From assembly GCA_026225435.1 (NCBI GenBank), contig JAMFST010000305.1, forward strand, positions 1-12,151: a DNA stretch of 12,151 nucleotides. Direction: 5' to 3'. This document shows positions 1-8,601 of the stretch, in pieces. How positions within the stretch are numbered: position 1 is the stretch's first letter; each line of letters opens with the position of its first letter. The stretch comes from Labilithrix luteola. Lineage in GTDB: Bacteria; Myxococcota_A; Polyangia; Polyangiales; Polyangiaceae. A model generated the notes under the pieces. It ran no database searches. It worked only from the letters and a program-made list of their open reading frames with translations, and was not told the DNA's origin. A program made the position numbers and the translations under genes.

Positions 1-294
1 CAGCACCACCAGTCGCTCCGCGGTCACCGCCTCCAGCCGCCCCCCGACGAGCAGCGTCCGCGCCCGGCTCTGGTCGACGACCGCGGGCAAGGGGAGGCGA
101 GCCGACGGCCAGCTGGCCCGCGCCTCCCGATCGACCAGCCCGATCCCGCTCGGAACACCGGCCCCCAGGCCGCGACCGTTGGCGACCACCAGCACGAAGC
201 TCTCCCCTGGAACCCGCAGATGCACCGCCGCGGCCCGGCCAGCCAGGTCGATGCGCTGGACGATCGCGCCGGCGACGGAGGGCTCCTCGGTCAT
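1..294 (-). CDS. N-terminal part of a protein, possibly RqcH/NFACT-like (runs off left edge)
   Basis: An open frame runs on the minus strand from an ATG at 294 to the window edge: 98 codons without a stop, beginning [20 protein letters not shown]. The pattern 'VQRID...[17 protein letters not shown]', then a spacer, then '[10 protein letters not shown]...RLVVL' resembles the first hundred residues of RqcH/NFACT proteins, which read roughly 'g.riqkv.q....l.l.lr..g....Ll.s', then 'LRk.L.g.rl..i....R.v.l'. Members of that family bind stalled 60S/50S-tRNA complexes and add C-terminal alanine tails. The match is weak and is my inference from memory; the diagnostic later domains are outside the window. 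The gene is divergent from the kinase gene, with only 53 bp between start codons, so their promoters must share that gap. No clear Shine-Dalgarno sequence is visible. Confidence 0.5.
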   Translation of the reverse strand, partial: MTEEPSVAGAIVQRIDLAGRAAAVHLRVPGESFVLVVANGRGLGAGVPSGIGLVDREARASWPSARLPLPAVVDQSRARTLLVGGRLEAVTAERLVVL

Positions 295-347
295 TGTGCG
301 TCCCCAGAGTACACCGCTCCCGAGTGTTCTCGCGGGGTTCTCCCTTG

Positions 348-2159
<1,812 letters not shown>

Positions 2160-2165
2160 AGCGGA

Positions 2166-2191
2166 ACTCTTTGCGCTTGAGCGCAAAGAGT
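2166..2191. terminator. Perfect 11-bp hairpin just after the kinase gene
   Basis: ACTCTTTGCGC, a TTGA loop, then GCGCAAAGAGT forms a perfect 11-bp stem 6 bp after the kinase stop codon. The next gene converges from the other side, so a terminator is expected here. There is no T-tract on either strand, so intrinsic termination is not proved; the structure could instead protect the 3' end of the mRNA. Confidence 0.45.
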
Positions 2192-2212
2192 GGAGCGACC
2201 CCACTTGGGCGT

Positions 2213-2261
2213 TAGCGCAGGGTTCTCGATGGCGCGACCAGCGTCATCGAGAATCGCGCTA
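2213..2261. terminator. Second long hairpin in the convergent gap
   Basis: A core stem pairs 2223-2235 with 2241-2253 (13 pairs including one G-T; arms begin TTCTCGATG and end CATCGAGAA) around a 5-nt loop, GACCA. An outer 6-bp stem pairs TAGCGC (2213-2218) with GCGCTA (2256-2261). The structure ends 1 bp before the stop codon of the Mpo1-like gene, so read from the minus strand it lies just downstream of that gene. No T-tract follows on either strand. It probably acts as a terminator or 3'-end stabiliser for the minus-strand gene. Confidence 0.45.
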
Positions 2262-2262
2262 G

Positions 2263-2805
2263 TCAAGCGTCGTGCTCCGCATGGGCACCCGCGTGACTGT
2301 GCTTCATCGGACCGACCGAAGCCTCGATCGCGTGCTGCACCGGAGCCCGCAGGCCGAGGAAGAACCCCGCCTCGGCGACGAGGAACAGCGGCCCGATGAC
2401 CAGACCGACCAGGTCGTCGACGAAGGCCGGCTTCTTCCCCTCGTACCAGTGACCGATGAACTGGATGACCCAGCCCGCGACGAAGAGCCCGAGCCCCCAC
2501 GCGAGCCAGCTCCCCGTGCTCAGCGCCGCCAGACGACCTCCGACGACCACGCAGGCGGCCACGATCGCGCTCATCACCAGCCCGTAGCGCAGGTCGAGCG
2601 CCAGGTAGAAGAGCGAGGCGGCGACGCCCCCGACCAGCGCAGGGGTCAGGAGGAACGACGAGCCGTCGAACGGCACCGAGACGCGCGAGAGCAGCACCTC
2701 CACGGCCAGCATGATCATCGGGATGCCGACGAAATGCGTGACCAGGTTGCGCGGGTCGCGATGGTAGCCCGCGTAGTAGGTCAGGTGCTCCTCGAGATTG
2801 CGCAT
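2263..2805 (-). CDS. Mpo1/DUF962-family membrane protein (possible 2-hydroxy fatty acid dioxygenase)
   Basis: 180 residues from the ATG at 2805, chosen because GGGGGAG lies 9 nt upstream; an in-frame TTG at 2826 has no such site. The N-terminus has the family pattern HLTYYAGYHRDPRNLVTHF (7-25), with His7, His15, Asn20 and His24, followed by GIP. Several hydrophobic membrane segments follow (about 26-45, 54-70, 76-95, 100-118 and 131-150). The second conserved motif is IGHWYEGKKPAF (117-128), with His119. These His residues are where yeast Mpo1 binds iron for alpha-oxidation of 2-hydroxy fatty acids, so an iron-dependent lipid-degrading role is plausible; bacterial members are mostly uncharacterised. 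The tail is His-rich (HSHAGAHAEH, 169-178), which is unusual and might bind metal. It is a single gene, convergent with the kinase and divergent from the lipoprotein operon. Confidence 0.88.
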   Translation of the reverse strand: MRNLEEHLTYYAGYHRDPRNLVTHFVGIPMIMLAVEVLLSRVSVPFDGSSFLLTPALVGGVAASLFYLALDLRYGLVMSAIVAACVVVGGRLAALSTGSWLAWGLGLFVAGWVIQFIGHWYEGKKPAFVDDLVGLVIGPLFLVAEAGFFLGLRAPVQHAIEASVGPMKHSHAGAHAEHDA

Positions 2806-2814
2806 GTCGGCCAG

Positions 2815-2821
2815 CTCCCCC
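2815..2821 (-). promoter_or_regulatory. Ribosome binding site deciding the Mpo1-like start
   Basis: The minus strand reads GGGGGAG here, 9 nt before the ATG at 2805. This favours 2805 over the upstream in-frame TTG at 2826. Confidence 0.6.
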
Positions 2822-2892
2822 GACAAGCCTACCTGTGCCTGGCCCCCGCGCTAGCGCCTTCGCCGTCTATCTCGCCGCAATTTGAGACAAGT

Positions 2893-2906
2893 GCCTGATT
2901 TCAGGC
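2893..2906. promoter_or_regulatory. 14-bp inverted repeat in the divergent promoter region, possible operator
   Basis: GCCTGA-TT-TCAGGC is a perfect 6+6 dyad in the 174-bp divergent gap between the Mpo1-like gene and the lipoprotein operon, 74 bp upstream of the latter's start codon. The gap is less GC-rich than the flanking genes, as expected for a promoter. I could not place a convincing sigma-70, sigma-54 or ECF promoter. The dyad is short enough to be chance. Confidence 0.25.
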
Positions 2907-2966
2907 TGGCATGACGTAGCCGCTCGATTACCTTGTTTGATTGGATCTCTGCTGCCCCTGAGGCGT

Positions 2967-2972
2967 GGAGGG
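2967..2972 (+). promoter_or_regulatory. Strong ribosome binding site of the large lipoprotein gene
   Basis: GGAGGG lies 7 nt before the ATG at 2980 and decides that start. The in-frame GTG at 2965 would overlap this site and add five residues before the signal peptide. Confidence 0.75.
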
Positions 2973-2979
2973 CCGCACC

Positions 2980-5757
2980 ATGAACCAACGTCGTGCCGCG
3001 GTCTTTCTTCCGCTTTTTTTGATCTTTCTCACCTGCTTCTCCCGTCTCATTGGCTGCTCCACGCAGACGGACGAGTCGGGGCTGCTCGCCATTGACGGTG
3101 GCACCACCATCAACACGGCGACGCTCTACTGCTCCACGCCAGCGCAAGGCTGCGCCTGCGGCACACCCGGAGCCACGGCCGCCTGCGGCCGCGTCGAGGT
3201 GACCACCGACGGGTTCAAGCAGTGCAGCTACGGCACGTTCACCTGCTCGGCGAGCGGGCAGTGGGGCGCCTGCGAAGGCGAGGTGCGCGTCCAGTCGCTC
3301 ATCTCTTCCCCCGGCGGCCGCGTCAAGGCGCAGGCCGAGCAGCTCGACGCCAGCGAGTGCGGCGACGCGGATCCCTGCGACCCGTACTGCAACGGCTACA
3401 CGGACAATCCCACCGGCATCTCGCCGCTGCCGAGCGGCTTCACGGTGGTCGACAGCGGGCTCACCATCGTCGCTGTCGACGCCGGCACGCTGCCGGGCAC
3501 CGTCGAGACGACCGGGGACGGCAACTCCACCTGCGGCGCCGCGCTCAACGTGCACGGCGGCGCGTGCAACGGCGCCCCCATCACCGCGTGTCAGCAGGAC
3601 TTCCGCTGCGACCAGGTGAGCAACACCTGCGTGTGGAACGGCGGCGAGGGCTACCACGACCCGTACGTGATGGGCGTCGACCTCACGCTCGGCACCGCCT
3701 GCGGCTACGAGGGGGTGACCACCTTCCCGCTGTGCAACCGCGGCTCGGCCACCGTCCCCGCGGGCACGGCGCTCGGCATCAACTACGTCGCCGGCACCAC
3801 GCAGCCCGACGGCTGCGCGACCATCGGCGCGCCCACCTGCTCGACGATCGCTCCCACCGGCGGCCTCGCCCCCGGCGCCTGCCTCAACGTCCCGTGCAAC
3901 ATCGGCACGACCGGCGGCTTCGCCGTCGTCAACGCCGGCAACCGTGACGTGACCGAGTCGAGCGGCTACTGCGGCAACAACGTCGCCTTCGCCCAGACCA
4001 CCGAGACGGTCGACGCCGGCGATGCCAGCAGCACCACGACGGTCTGCGCGGCCTGCACCTACTGCGACACCACCGTCACCGGCGTGGTGAACGATCCAGG
4101 CGACAACGTCGGCCTGCGCGACGTCACCGTCTACGAGCTCGCCGGCGCCAGCGGCAACGTGCCGGCCATCCCGGACAACACCGGCGGCACCACGCCTCCG
4201 CCTTGTGACACCTGCGACAGCCTGCTGCCCCCGACGACCTACAGCGTCGCGGTGAACACCGACGTGACCGGCAGCTTCACCCTGCGCGACGTCACCCCCG
4301 GCCCGAACCAGAAGATCGTGGCGCAGACCGGGCGCTGGCGGCGAGCGGCGACGGTGAACATCCAGGCGTGCCAGCCGAACTCCATCGACATGGACACGAT
4401 CCGTCTCCCGCGCAGTCACACGGAGGGGGACATCCCGAAGATCGCCATGGTCATGGGCGCCGCCGAGTCGCTCGAGTGCTGGTTGCTCAAGATGGGAATC
4501 GACAGCAGCGAGATGACCAGCTTCACGGGCACCAGCGACACCGCGCGCATCCAGCTCTTCAGCGAGGGCTACAACTCCGGGCCGAACCACTACGGCCTGA
4601 CGGAGGGGAGCCACGACGGCTACAGCGCGAAGACTCCCCCCTACGGCGACGGCAACCTGTGGGGCACGGGCGGCGCAATCAACGAGTACTCCGCCGTCCT
4701 CTTCAGCTGCTCGGGCAGCAAGCTACCCGAGACGAACGACTACGTGACCTCCCTGGTGAACTACGCCAACGCCGGCGGACGTGTCTTCATGGACCACTTC
4801 TGGGGGGAGACCTGGATCCAGGACAACGGCTCCCCCTGGGGCGTGACCGCCGTCTCCACCTGGGCCAACGACAGCGATCCGCCCCCGCCGGCCGCCGGGA
4901 AGGTGATGAACACCACGACGGCGCAGCAGCACATGTACGATTGGCTCGGCCAGTGGGCGCCGTACAACTGGGCGCCGGGCACCGGGGTCGGCTGGCTCGA
5001 GTCGGACGAGCCGCGCTACGACGCCATCAAGCAGGGGAGCGCCTCGCAGGTCTGGGTGCGCGGGCAGGACAGCAACGACTGGAAGCACAACCCCAGCGGC
5101 GACTACACCCTGAGCTTCTCCTTCGAGACGCCGATCAGCGCCGACACGACCTGCGGCCGCGTGCTGTTCAACGACATGCACGCCTCGAACACCCGTTCGC
5201 CGACGACCAGCAGCGGTGACGTTTACGGCGCCTTCCCTGGCTCCTGCAACACCGGGCCGGCGCTCACCTCCGAGGAGAAGGCGCTCGAGTACCAGCTCTT
5301 CCAGCTCACGGCCTGCGCGCTCGGTGGCTCGCCGCCGCCACCGCCGCCACCGCCTCCGCCGACCCTGGCGAGCGCCACGTTTTCGCGCGACTTTTACGCG
5401 ACGTGCCCGGACGGCTACCAGCTCGTCTGGCAGGCGTTCAACTGGGAGGCGAACATCCCCGCCGGGACCAGCATCCAGCTGTACGCCGCGACGTCGCAGG
5501 ACGAAGGGACGCTCCCGGCCAACGTGTCGGCCGCTCCGCTGACGGTGCCCATCGGCGACGCCACGATGACCACGCTGGCGCCGCAGTGGGGCACCGACGT
5601 GCACACCGTCGACTGGCACCTGCAGAACGAGCCGCCCGGCCCGCCCCAGCAGTCGGAGAGCTGGTTGCGCGTGTACATGTCCTTCGACCCCACGAGCTCG
5701 ACGGCTCCGACGATGTACGACTGGCAGCAGCTCTACGATTGCGTGCCGAATCAATGA
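2980..5757 (+). CDS. Large modular surface lipoprotein with a GATase-1/ThuA-like domain
   Basis: 925 residues. Residues 1-26 are a lipoprotein signal peptide with lipobox LIGC (Cys26) followed by Ser, which fits outer-membrane sorting by the E. coli rule. Residues 50-140 are Cys-rich, with short patterns such as CACGTPG and CSYGTFTCS that recur in myxobacterial secreted lipoproteins. About 225-335 looks like a CARDB-type beta-sandwich ('vTLPLCNRGS'-like, 'LAPGACLNVPC', 'CGNN'). About 362-464 resembles a carboxypeptidase-regulatory-like domain ('TGVVNDPG...LRDVTVYE...GSFTLRDVTPG'). About 485-780 resembles a GATase-1/ThuA-like alpha/beta fold: KIAMVMG, then AVLFSCSG (Cys577), then YANAGGRVFMDHFWG (His606). 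A ten-proline hinge (785-794) leads to a C-terminal beta-rich domain. No enzymatic activity can be assigned; binding or assembly at the cell surface is the safer guess. It is first in a two-gene operon. Domain names are recalled resemblances, not search results. Confidence 0.88.
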   Translation: MNQRRAAVFLPLFLIFLTCFSRLIGCSTQTDESGLLAIDGGTTINTATLYCSTPAQGCACGTPGATAACGRVEVTTDGFKQCSYGTFTCSASGQWGACEGEVRVQSLISSPGGRVKAQAEQLDASECGDADPCDPYCNGYTDNPTGISPLPSGFTVVDSGLTIVAVDAGTLPGTVETTGDGNSTCGAALNVHGGACNGAPITACQQDFRCDQVSNTCVWNGGEGYHDPYVMGVDLTLGTACGYEGVTTFPLCNRGSATVPAGTALGINYVAGTTQPDGCATIGAPTCSTIAPTGGLAPGACLNVPCNIGTTGGFAVVNAGNRDVTESSGYCGNNVAFAQTTETVDAGDASSTTTVCAACTYCDTTVTGVVNDPGDNVGLRDVTVYELAGASGNVPAIPDNTGGTTPPPCDTCDSLLPPTTYSVAVNTDVTGSFTLRDVTPGPNQKIVAQTGRWRRAATVNIQACQPNSIDMDTIRLPRSHTEGDIPKIAMVMGAAESLECWLLKMGIDSSEMTSFTGTSDTARIQLFSEGYNSGPNHYGLTEGSHDGYSAKTPPYGDGNLWGTGGAINEYSAVLFSCSGSKLPETNDYVTSLVNYANAGGRVFMDHFWGETWIQDNGSPWGVTAVSTWANDSDPPPPAAGKVMNTTTAQQHMYDWLGQWAPYNWAPGTGVGWLESDEPRYDAIKQGSASQVWVRGQDSNDWKHNPSGDYTLSFSFETPISADTTCGRVLFNDMHASNTRSPTTSSGDVYGAFPGSCNTGPALTSEEKALEYQLFQLTACALGGSPPPPPPPPPPTLASATFSRDFYATCPDGYQLVWQAFNWEANIPAGTSIQLYAATSQDEGTLPANVSAAPLTVPIGDATMTTLAPQWGTDVHTVDWHLQNEPPGPPQQSESWLRVYMSFDPTSSTAPTMYDWQQLYDCVPNQ
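5332..5361 (+). repeat. Ten-proline codon run within the lipoprotein
   Basis: Ten consecutive proline codons (mostly CCG and CCA/CCT/CCC variants) encode residues 785-794. The run separates the GATase-like region from the C-terminal beta-rich domain and would form a stiff polyproline hinge. It is a coding repeat and could vary in length by slippage. Long proline runs normally need EF-P for smooth translation. Confidence 0.8.
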
Positions 5758-6509
5758 GGCGTGTCCACCTCCTGCCCGTCGTCGGGGCTGCCGGTGTCGT
5801 CGTCCTCCTCGCGCTCGGCGCTTGCTCCTCCGGGAGCAGCGCTACCCCGTTGCTCACCGCCCCCGCGGATGGCGGCGACGGCACCGGGGTGACCAAGGTG
5901 AGCGAGGCGGGAGCGACGCAGGACGGCGCGCCGTCGACGACCTTCGACGCCAGCGCGGACCAACCGGCCATCGACACGCTTTGCCAGCAGGCGAAGCTGC
6001 TCGGCAAGCCTACCGAGGAGATCGCCTCGACGTTCTCCGTGTACCCGGCCGTCGGCGGCACGCTGGTGCCCGGCACCTACGAGCTGGAAGGCGTGGAGAG
6101 CTACGGCGGCGGGCTCGAGGCGAGCGACGCCGGTAACGCCCCCGGTGACGATGCTGGCGACGAGGGGGACGACGACGGCGGCGCACCCGTCATCCCGAAC
6201 GAGGACGGCGGCGAGCCTCCTCCGACGGTGACGGCTGCGCCGGTGTACGAGCAGAAGACCCTCGTGCTCGAAGCGGACGGTCTCTTCTCGCTCGCGGCGG
6301 CGACGGGCACCGTGGACGCCGGCGTCGGCGCGACGACGATCACCGCCGGGGTGTACGTGGCCTCGGGCAGCACGCTCGTCCTCCACGCCACCTGCCCGGC
6401 GACGAGCACGGCGACCTACGCGTTCACCGCCAGCGGCGGCGAGCTCCTGCTGTTCGACTCGACCTCCCCCACCACGGTCGAGACGTTCCAGCAGGTGGCG
6501 CAGCCCTGA
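5754..6509 (+). CDS. Small lipoprotein of unknown function, coupled to the large lipoprotein
   Basis: 251 residues. The start is set by an ATGA overlap with the preceding stop (ATG 5754-5756, TGA 5755-5757) and there is no separate Shine-Dalgarno sequence, so translational coupling is likely. The signal peptide ends in the lipobox LGAC (Cys24), followed by a Ser/Gly-rich stretch. Residues about 64-105 are a compact segment (DQPAIDTLCQQAKLLGKPTE onward). Residues about 115-160 are an Asp/Gly/Pro-rich low-complexity linker typical of myxobacterial lipoproteins. The C-terminal segment (about 161-251) is beta-rich, with one Cys in 'LHATCPAT' and an ending like a small carbohydrate- or lipid-binding beta-sandwich, though I recognise no family. 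The coupling suggests it is made in step with the large lipoprotein and may bind it. Its stop is 4 bp from the convergent M48-like gene. Confidence 0.85.
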   Translation: MRRVHLLPVVGAAGVVVLLALGACSSGSSATPLLTAPADGGDGTGVTKVSEAGATQDGAPSTTFDASADQPAIDTLCQQAKLLGKPTEEIASTFSVYPAVGGTLVPGTYELEGVESYGGGLEASDAGNAPGDDAGDEGDDDGGAPVIPNEDGGEPPPTVTAAPVYEQKTLVLEADGLFSLAAATGTVDAGVGATTITAGVYVASGSTLVLHATCPATSTATYAFTASGGELLLFDSTSPTTVETFQQVAQP

Positions 6510-6513
6510 CGTT

Positions 6514-7584
6514 TCAGCCGGGGTGAGTCAAGCGCCAGGTATTTGCGGCCGTCTGGACCCAGAAGATGCGCTGCTGCGCCGGCGGGTGCGTCTGCACGTA
6601 GGTGACCGGGTTGAGCGTGGCGAGGCCGGAGGAGCGTTCGAGCTTGCCGAAGAAGTCGAGCAGCAGCGACGCGCCACGCTCGGTCCAGCGGTACTGACCG
6701 CGCGACGCTCGTGCGCGTCCCGAATCGAGCGTGTTGAGCGTGCCCTGGTTGTCCGCCGCCAGCTCCAGAGGCTGGGTGAAGGCCGGCGCCACCGTGAGCA
6801 GGCCGTTGAGCGCGCCCGCGTTCATCAGCGGGATCGGCTGGCCGTGCGCGCAGCCGGTGTGCCCGAGGTAGTGGTGCGCCATCTCGTGGCCGAAGGTGAA
6901 GGCGACGATCTCGTCGAACAGCTCGTGCGCGTGGGAGATGCGCGCCGGCTGCGCCAGGTACTGCAGCGGGATGATGTTGAGCGGCAGCGCGGCGCGCGCG
7001 TTCTTGTCGTGCGCCAGGCCGGGCATCACCTGCGCGGTGTACGCCGCGTAGGTCTGCGTGCCGTACAGATCGTCGGTGGCGACGGTCTGCGAGATGGCGT
7101 CGATCGCCTCGAGGATCCCCTGGGTGCCGACGATGAACGGCTGCCCCTTGGTGTCGCAGCCGGCGTAGGCGTTGATCTCGTTCGGCTTGTTGTCGACGAC
7201 GAAGGGGATGTCCTTCACCCGCGCCTGGTTCTCCGGCGAGAGGTTCGAGCGCTGCTCGTTGAGGACGGCGCTCGTCTCTTGCTGCCACATCTGCGTGCCC
7301 ATCAGCGGGCCGAGGAGAGGCGTCGTGGACGTCGTCGTCATCGTCGACTGCTGCACGTTGTTCCCGACCGCGAGCGCGCCGATGGGGCCGGGACCGGCGT
7401 TGGCGGCCTGCGCTTGCGGCGCCACGGCCTGACCCGGCTGCGGCTGCCCGCCCTGCTGCGCGGCGGTGTAGCTGCGATAGGGCGTGGCGGGTGGCGGGCC
7501 CGACGAGTCGTCGCAGGCGGTCAGCGCGACGACGGAAGCGAGAGCGGCGAGCGCGGCGGGGCAGCCGTGACGAAGAGAAGTCAT
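6514..7584 (-). CDS. M48-like zinc metalloprotease lipoprotein
   Basis: 356 residues from the ATG at 7584; an in-frame GTG at 7620 would add 12 residues. Neither start has a clear Shine-Dalgarno sequence. The shorter form gives the more typical signal peptide, ending in lipobox LTAC (Cys24); the residue after Cys is Asp. A Gln/Pro/Ala-rich linker spans about 28-80. The peptidase shows the M48 set: 'NEINAYAGC' (135-143), the zinc motif HEMAHH (His233, Glu234, His237), the downstream 'ELAAD' (Glu274 as third ligand, Asp278) and 'THPPAQQR' (332-339). Family members degrade misfolded envelope proteins (BepA/YfgC) or act as lipid-anchored peptidases. Here the protein would be anchored by lipid rather than by membrane helices. 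It sits 78 bp downstream of the larE-like gene on the same strand, so the two may be co-transcribed. Confidence 0.88.
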   Translation of the reverse strand: MTSLRHGCPAALAALASVVALTACDDSSGPPPATPYRSYTAAQQGGQPQPGQAVAPQAQAANAGPGPIGALAVGNNVQQSTMTTTSTTPLLGPLMGTQMWQQETSAVLNEQRSNLSPENQARVKDIPFVVDNKPNEINAYAGCDTKGQPFIVGTQGILEAIDAISQTVATDDLYGTQTYAAYTAQVMPGLAHDKNARAALPLNIIPLQYLAQPARISHAHELFDEIVAFTFGHEMAHHYLGHTGCAHGQPIPLMNAGALNGLLTVAPAFTQPLELAADNQGTLNTLDSGRARASRGQYRWTERGASLLLDFFGKLERSSGLATLNPVTYVQTHPPAQQRIFWVQTAANTWRLTHPG

Positions 7585-7662
7585 CGCTGAGGAGACGAGA
7601 GACGAAGAGGGCGCATTCACAGGCCCTGGTTTATCGTGTTCTGCGCGCCCGGAGAACGTCCC

Positions 7663-8532
7663 TCAGGAAAGAACGCGCAAGCTCCGCCCGTCGAGCAGCT
7701 CGTTGGCGCTCCCGGTGCGATATCCCGCGAGATCCAGCGTCACGAAGGCGAAGCCGGCCGCTTTTCCCGCCTGGACGATGGCGTCACGCTGGTCGAACGC
7801 CGCGGCGAGCTCGTCCCGCGCCACCTCGACGCGCGCCATGGAGCCGTCCTTCACCCCGCGCGTGGAGCCGTCGGTGCCGCCGAGCGAGTGCCAGCGGACG
7901 CGCACCTGGGCCAGGCCGAGGCGCTTGAGCGCGCCTTCGAGGTGCTCGATCTGTCCGAGCCGCTCGCGCGTGACCTTGGTGCCGTAGGGGATGCGGCTGG
8001 AGAGGCAGGCGGCGGCCGGCTTGTTCCAGGCGGTGACGCCCAGCTCGGCGGCCACCTGGCGGACGTCGGCCTTGGTGAGCTGCGCCTCGACCAGCGGGCT
8101 GCGCACGCCGGCGCGCCGGGCCGCTTCGAGGCCGGGGCGGTGGTCGCCGAGGTCGTCCAGGTTGGTGCCGTTGGCCACGTGGGCGAGGCTCCACTCGACC
8201 TGCTTCACCGCGCTCAGGCGATACAGCTCGCTCTTGCAGTAGAAGCAGCGGTCGGCGCCGTTCTCGACGTAGCCGGGGTCCTCGATCTCGTTCGACGCGA
8301 CCAGCTCGTGGCGCACGCCGATCTCGGCGGCGACGACCCGCGCCTCCTCCTCCTCGAAGTCGGCCAGGCTCGGCCCGACGGCGGTCATGGCGACGACCCG
8401 GTCGGCCCCGAGCGCGCGCACCGTCGCCGCGGCCACCAGCGCACTGTCGATGCCGCCGGAGTAGCAGACGAGCACCGAGCCGAGCGGCCGGATCACGTCG
8501 AGGAGCGCGGCCAGCTTGGGAGAAGTATCCAC
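7663..8532 (-). CDS. larE: LarE-type ATP-dependent sulfur insertase, three-cysteine form
   Basis: 289 residues from a GTG at 8532; a purine-rich GGAAGG is only 1 nt upstream, so the start is moderately certain. The PP-loop is SGGIDS (25-30). The family signature 'NGTNLDDLGDHRPGL' (121-135) and 'PAAACLSSRIPYG' (172-184) identify the LarE branch of the PP-loop ATPases. LarE adenylates a carboxylate of pyridinium dicarboxylate mononucleotide and inserts sulfur on the way to the nickel-pincer nucleotide cofactor of lactate racemase-type enzymes. Single-Cys LarE (Lactiplantibacillus plantarum, Cys176) gives up its own sulfur. This protein has RCFYCK (Cys96, Cys99) plus Cys176, the three-Cys set associated with a [4Fe-4S]-bearing LarE. 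An extra loop lies near 215-230. No larA, larB or larC is in the window. The gene is divergent from imuA. Confidence 0.92.
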   Translation of the reverse strand: MDTSPKLAALLDVIRPLGSVLVCYSGGIDSALVAAATVRALGADRVVAMTAVGPSLADFEEEEARVVAAEIGVRHELVASNEIEDPGYVENGADRCFYCKSELYRLSAVKQVEWSLAHVANGTNLDDLGDHRPGLEAARRAGVRSPLVEAQLTKADVRQVAAELGVTAWNKPAAACLSSRIPYGTKVTRERLGQIEHLEGALKRLGLAQVRVRWHSLGGTDGSTRGVKDGSMARVEVARDELAAAFDQRDAIVQAGKAAGFAFVTLDLAGYRTGSANELLDGRSLRVLS

Positions 8533-8578
8533 GCCTTCCGCTTAGCACCTGCAGGAAGTCCTGGCCTCCAGACCGGAC

Positions 8579-8596
8579 ACTGATAGGATGTTCAGT
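8579..8596. promoter_or_regulatory. LexA (SOS) box upstream of imuA
   Basis: ACTG-N10-CAGT at 8579-8596 has the CTG-N10-CAG spacing of the classical LexA operator, and contains GTTCAG, also part of the myxobacterial LexA motif as I recall it. It stands directly before imuA, the gene set most regularly under LexA control in bacteria with ImuABC. A -10-like TAGGAT (8584-8589) lies inside the box, so bound LexA would block polymerase. The box also lies 46 bp upstream of the divergent larE start and might influence that gene too. Confidence 0.8.
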
Positions 8597-8601
8597 CCAT
8601 C

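Noticed and set aside
2881..2950. Possible sigma-70 or sigma-54 promoter in the lipoprotein upstream region (TTGAGA, TGGCAT, TTTGAT)
   Set aside because: No pair of elements has correct spacing, so no promoter is called.
2851..4614. Long minus-strand open frame (587 codons) opposite the large lipoprotein gene
   Set aside because: It is an Arg/Gly/Ala-rich shadow typical of high-GC DNA. The plus-strand frame has a signal peptide, a strong ribosome binding site and recognisable domains.
5403..5753. Upstream extension of the second lipoprotein frame into the large lipoprotein gene
   Set aside because: ATG 5754 gives a perfect lipoprotein signal peptide and a 4-nt overlap; the extension would bury the signal peptide.
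6500..6522. Small CTGA-CGTT-TCAG hairpin at the convergent stops 6509/6514
   Set aside because: Only 4 bp of clean stem, overlapping both coding ends; too weak to call a terminator.
6523..8583. Long plus-strand open frames opposite the M48-like and larE-like genes (355 and 315 codons)
   Set aside because: Both are antisense shadows. The minus-strand products carry HEMAHH and SGGIDS family motifs.
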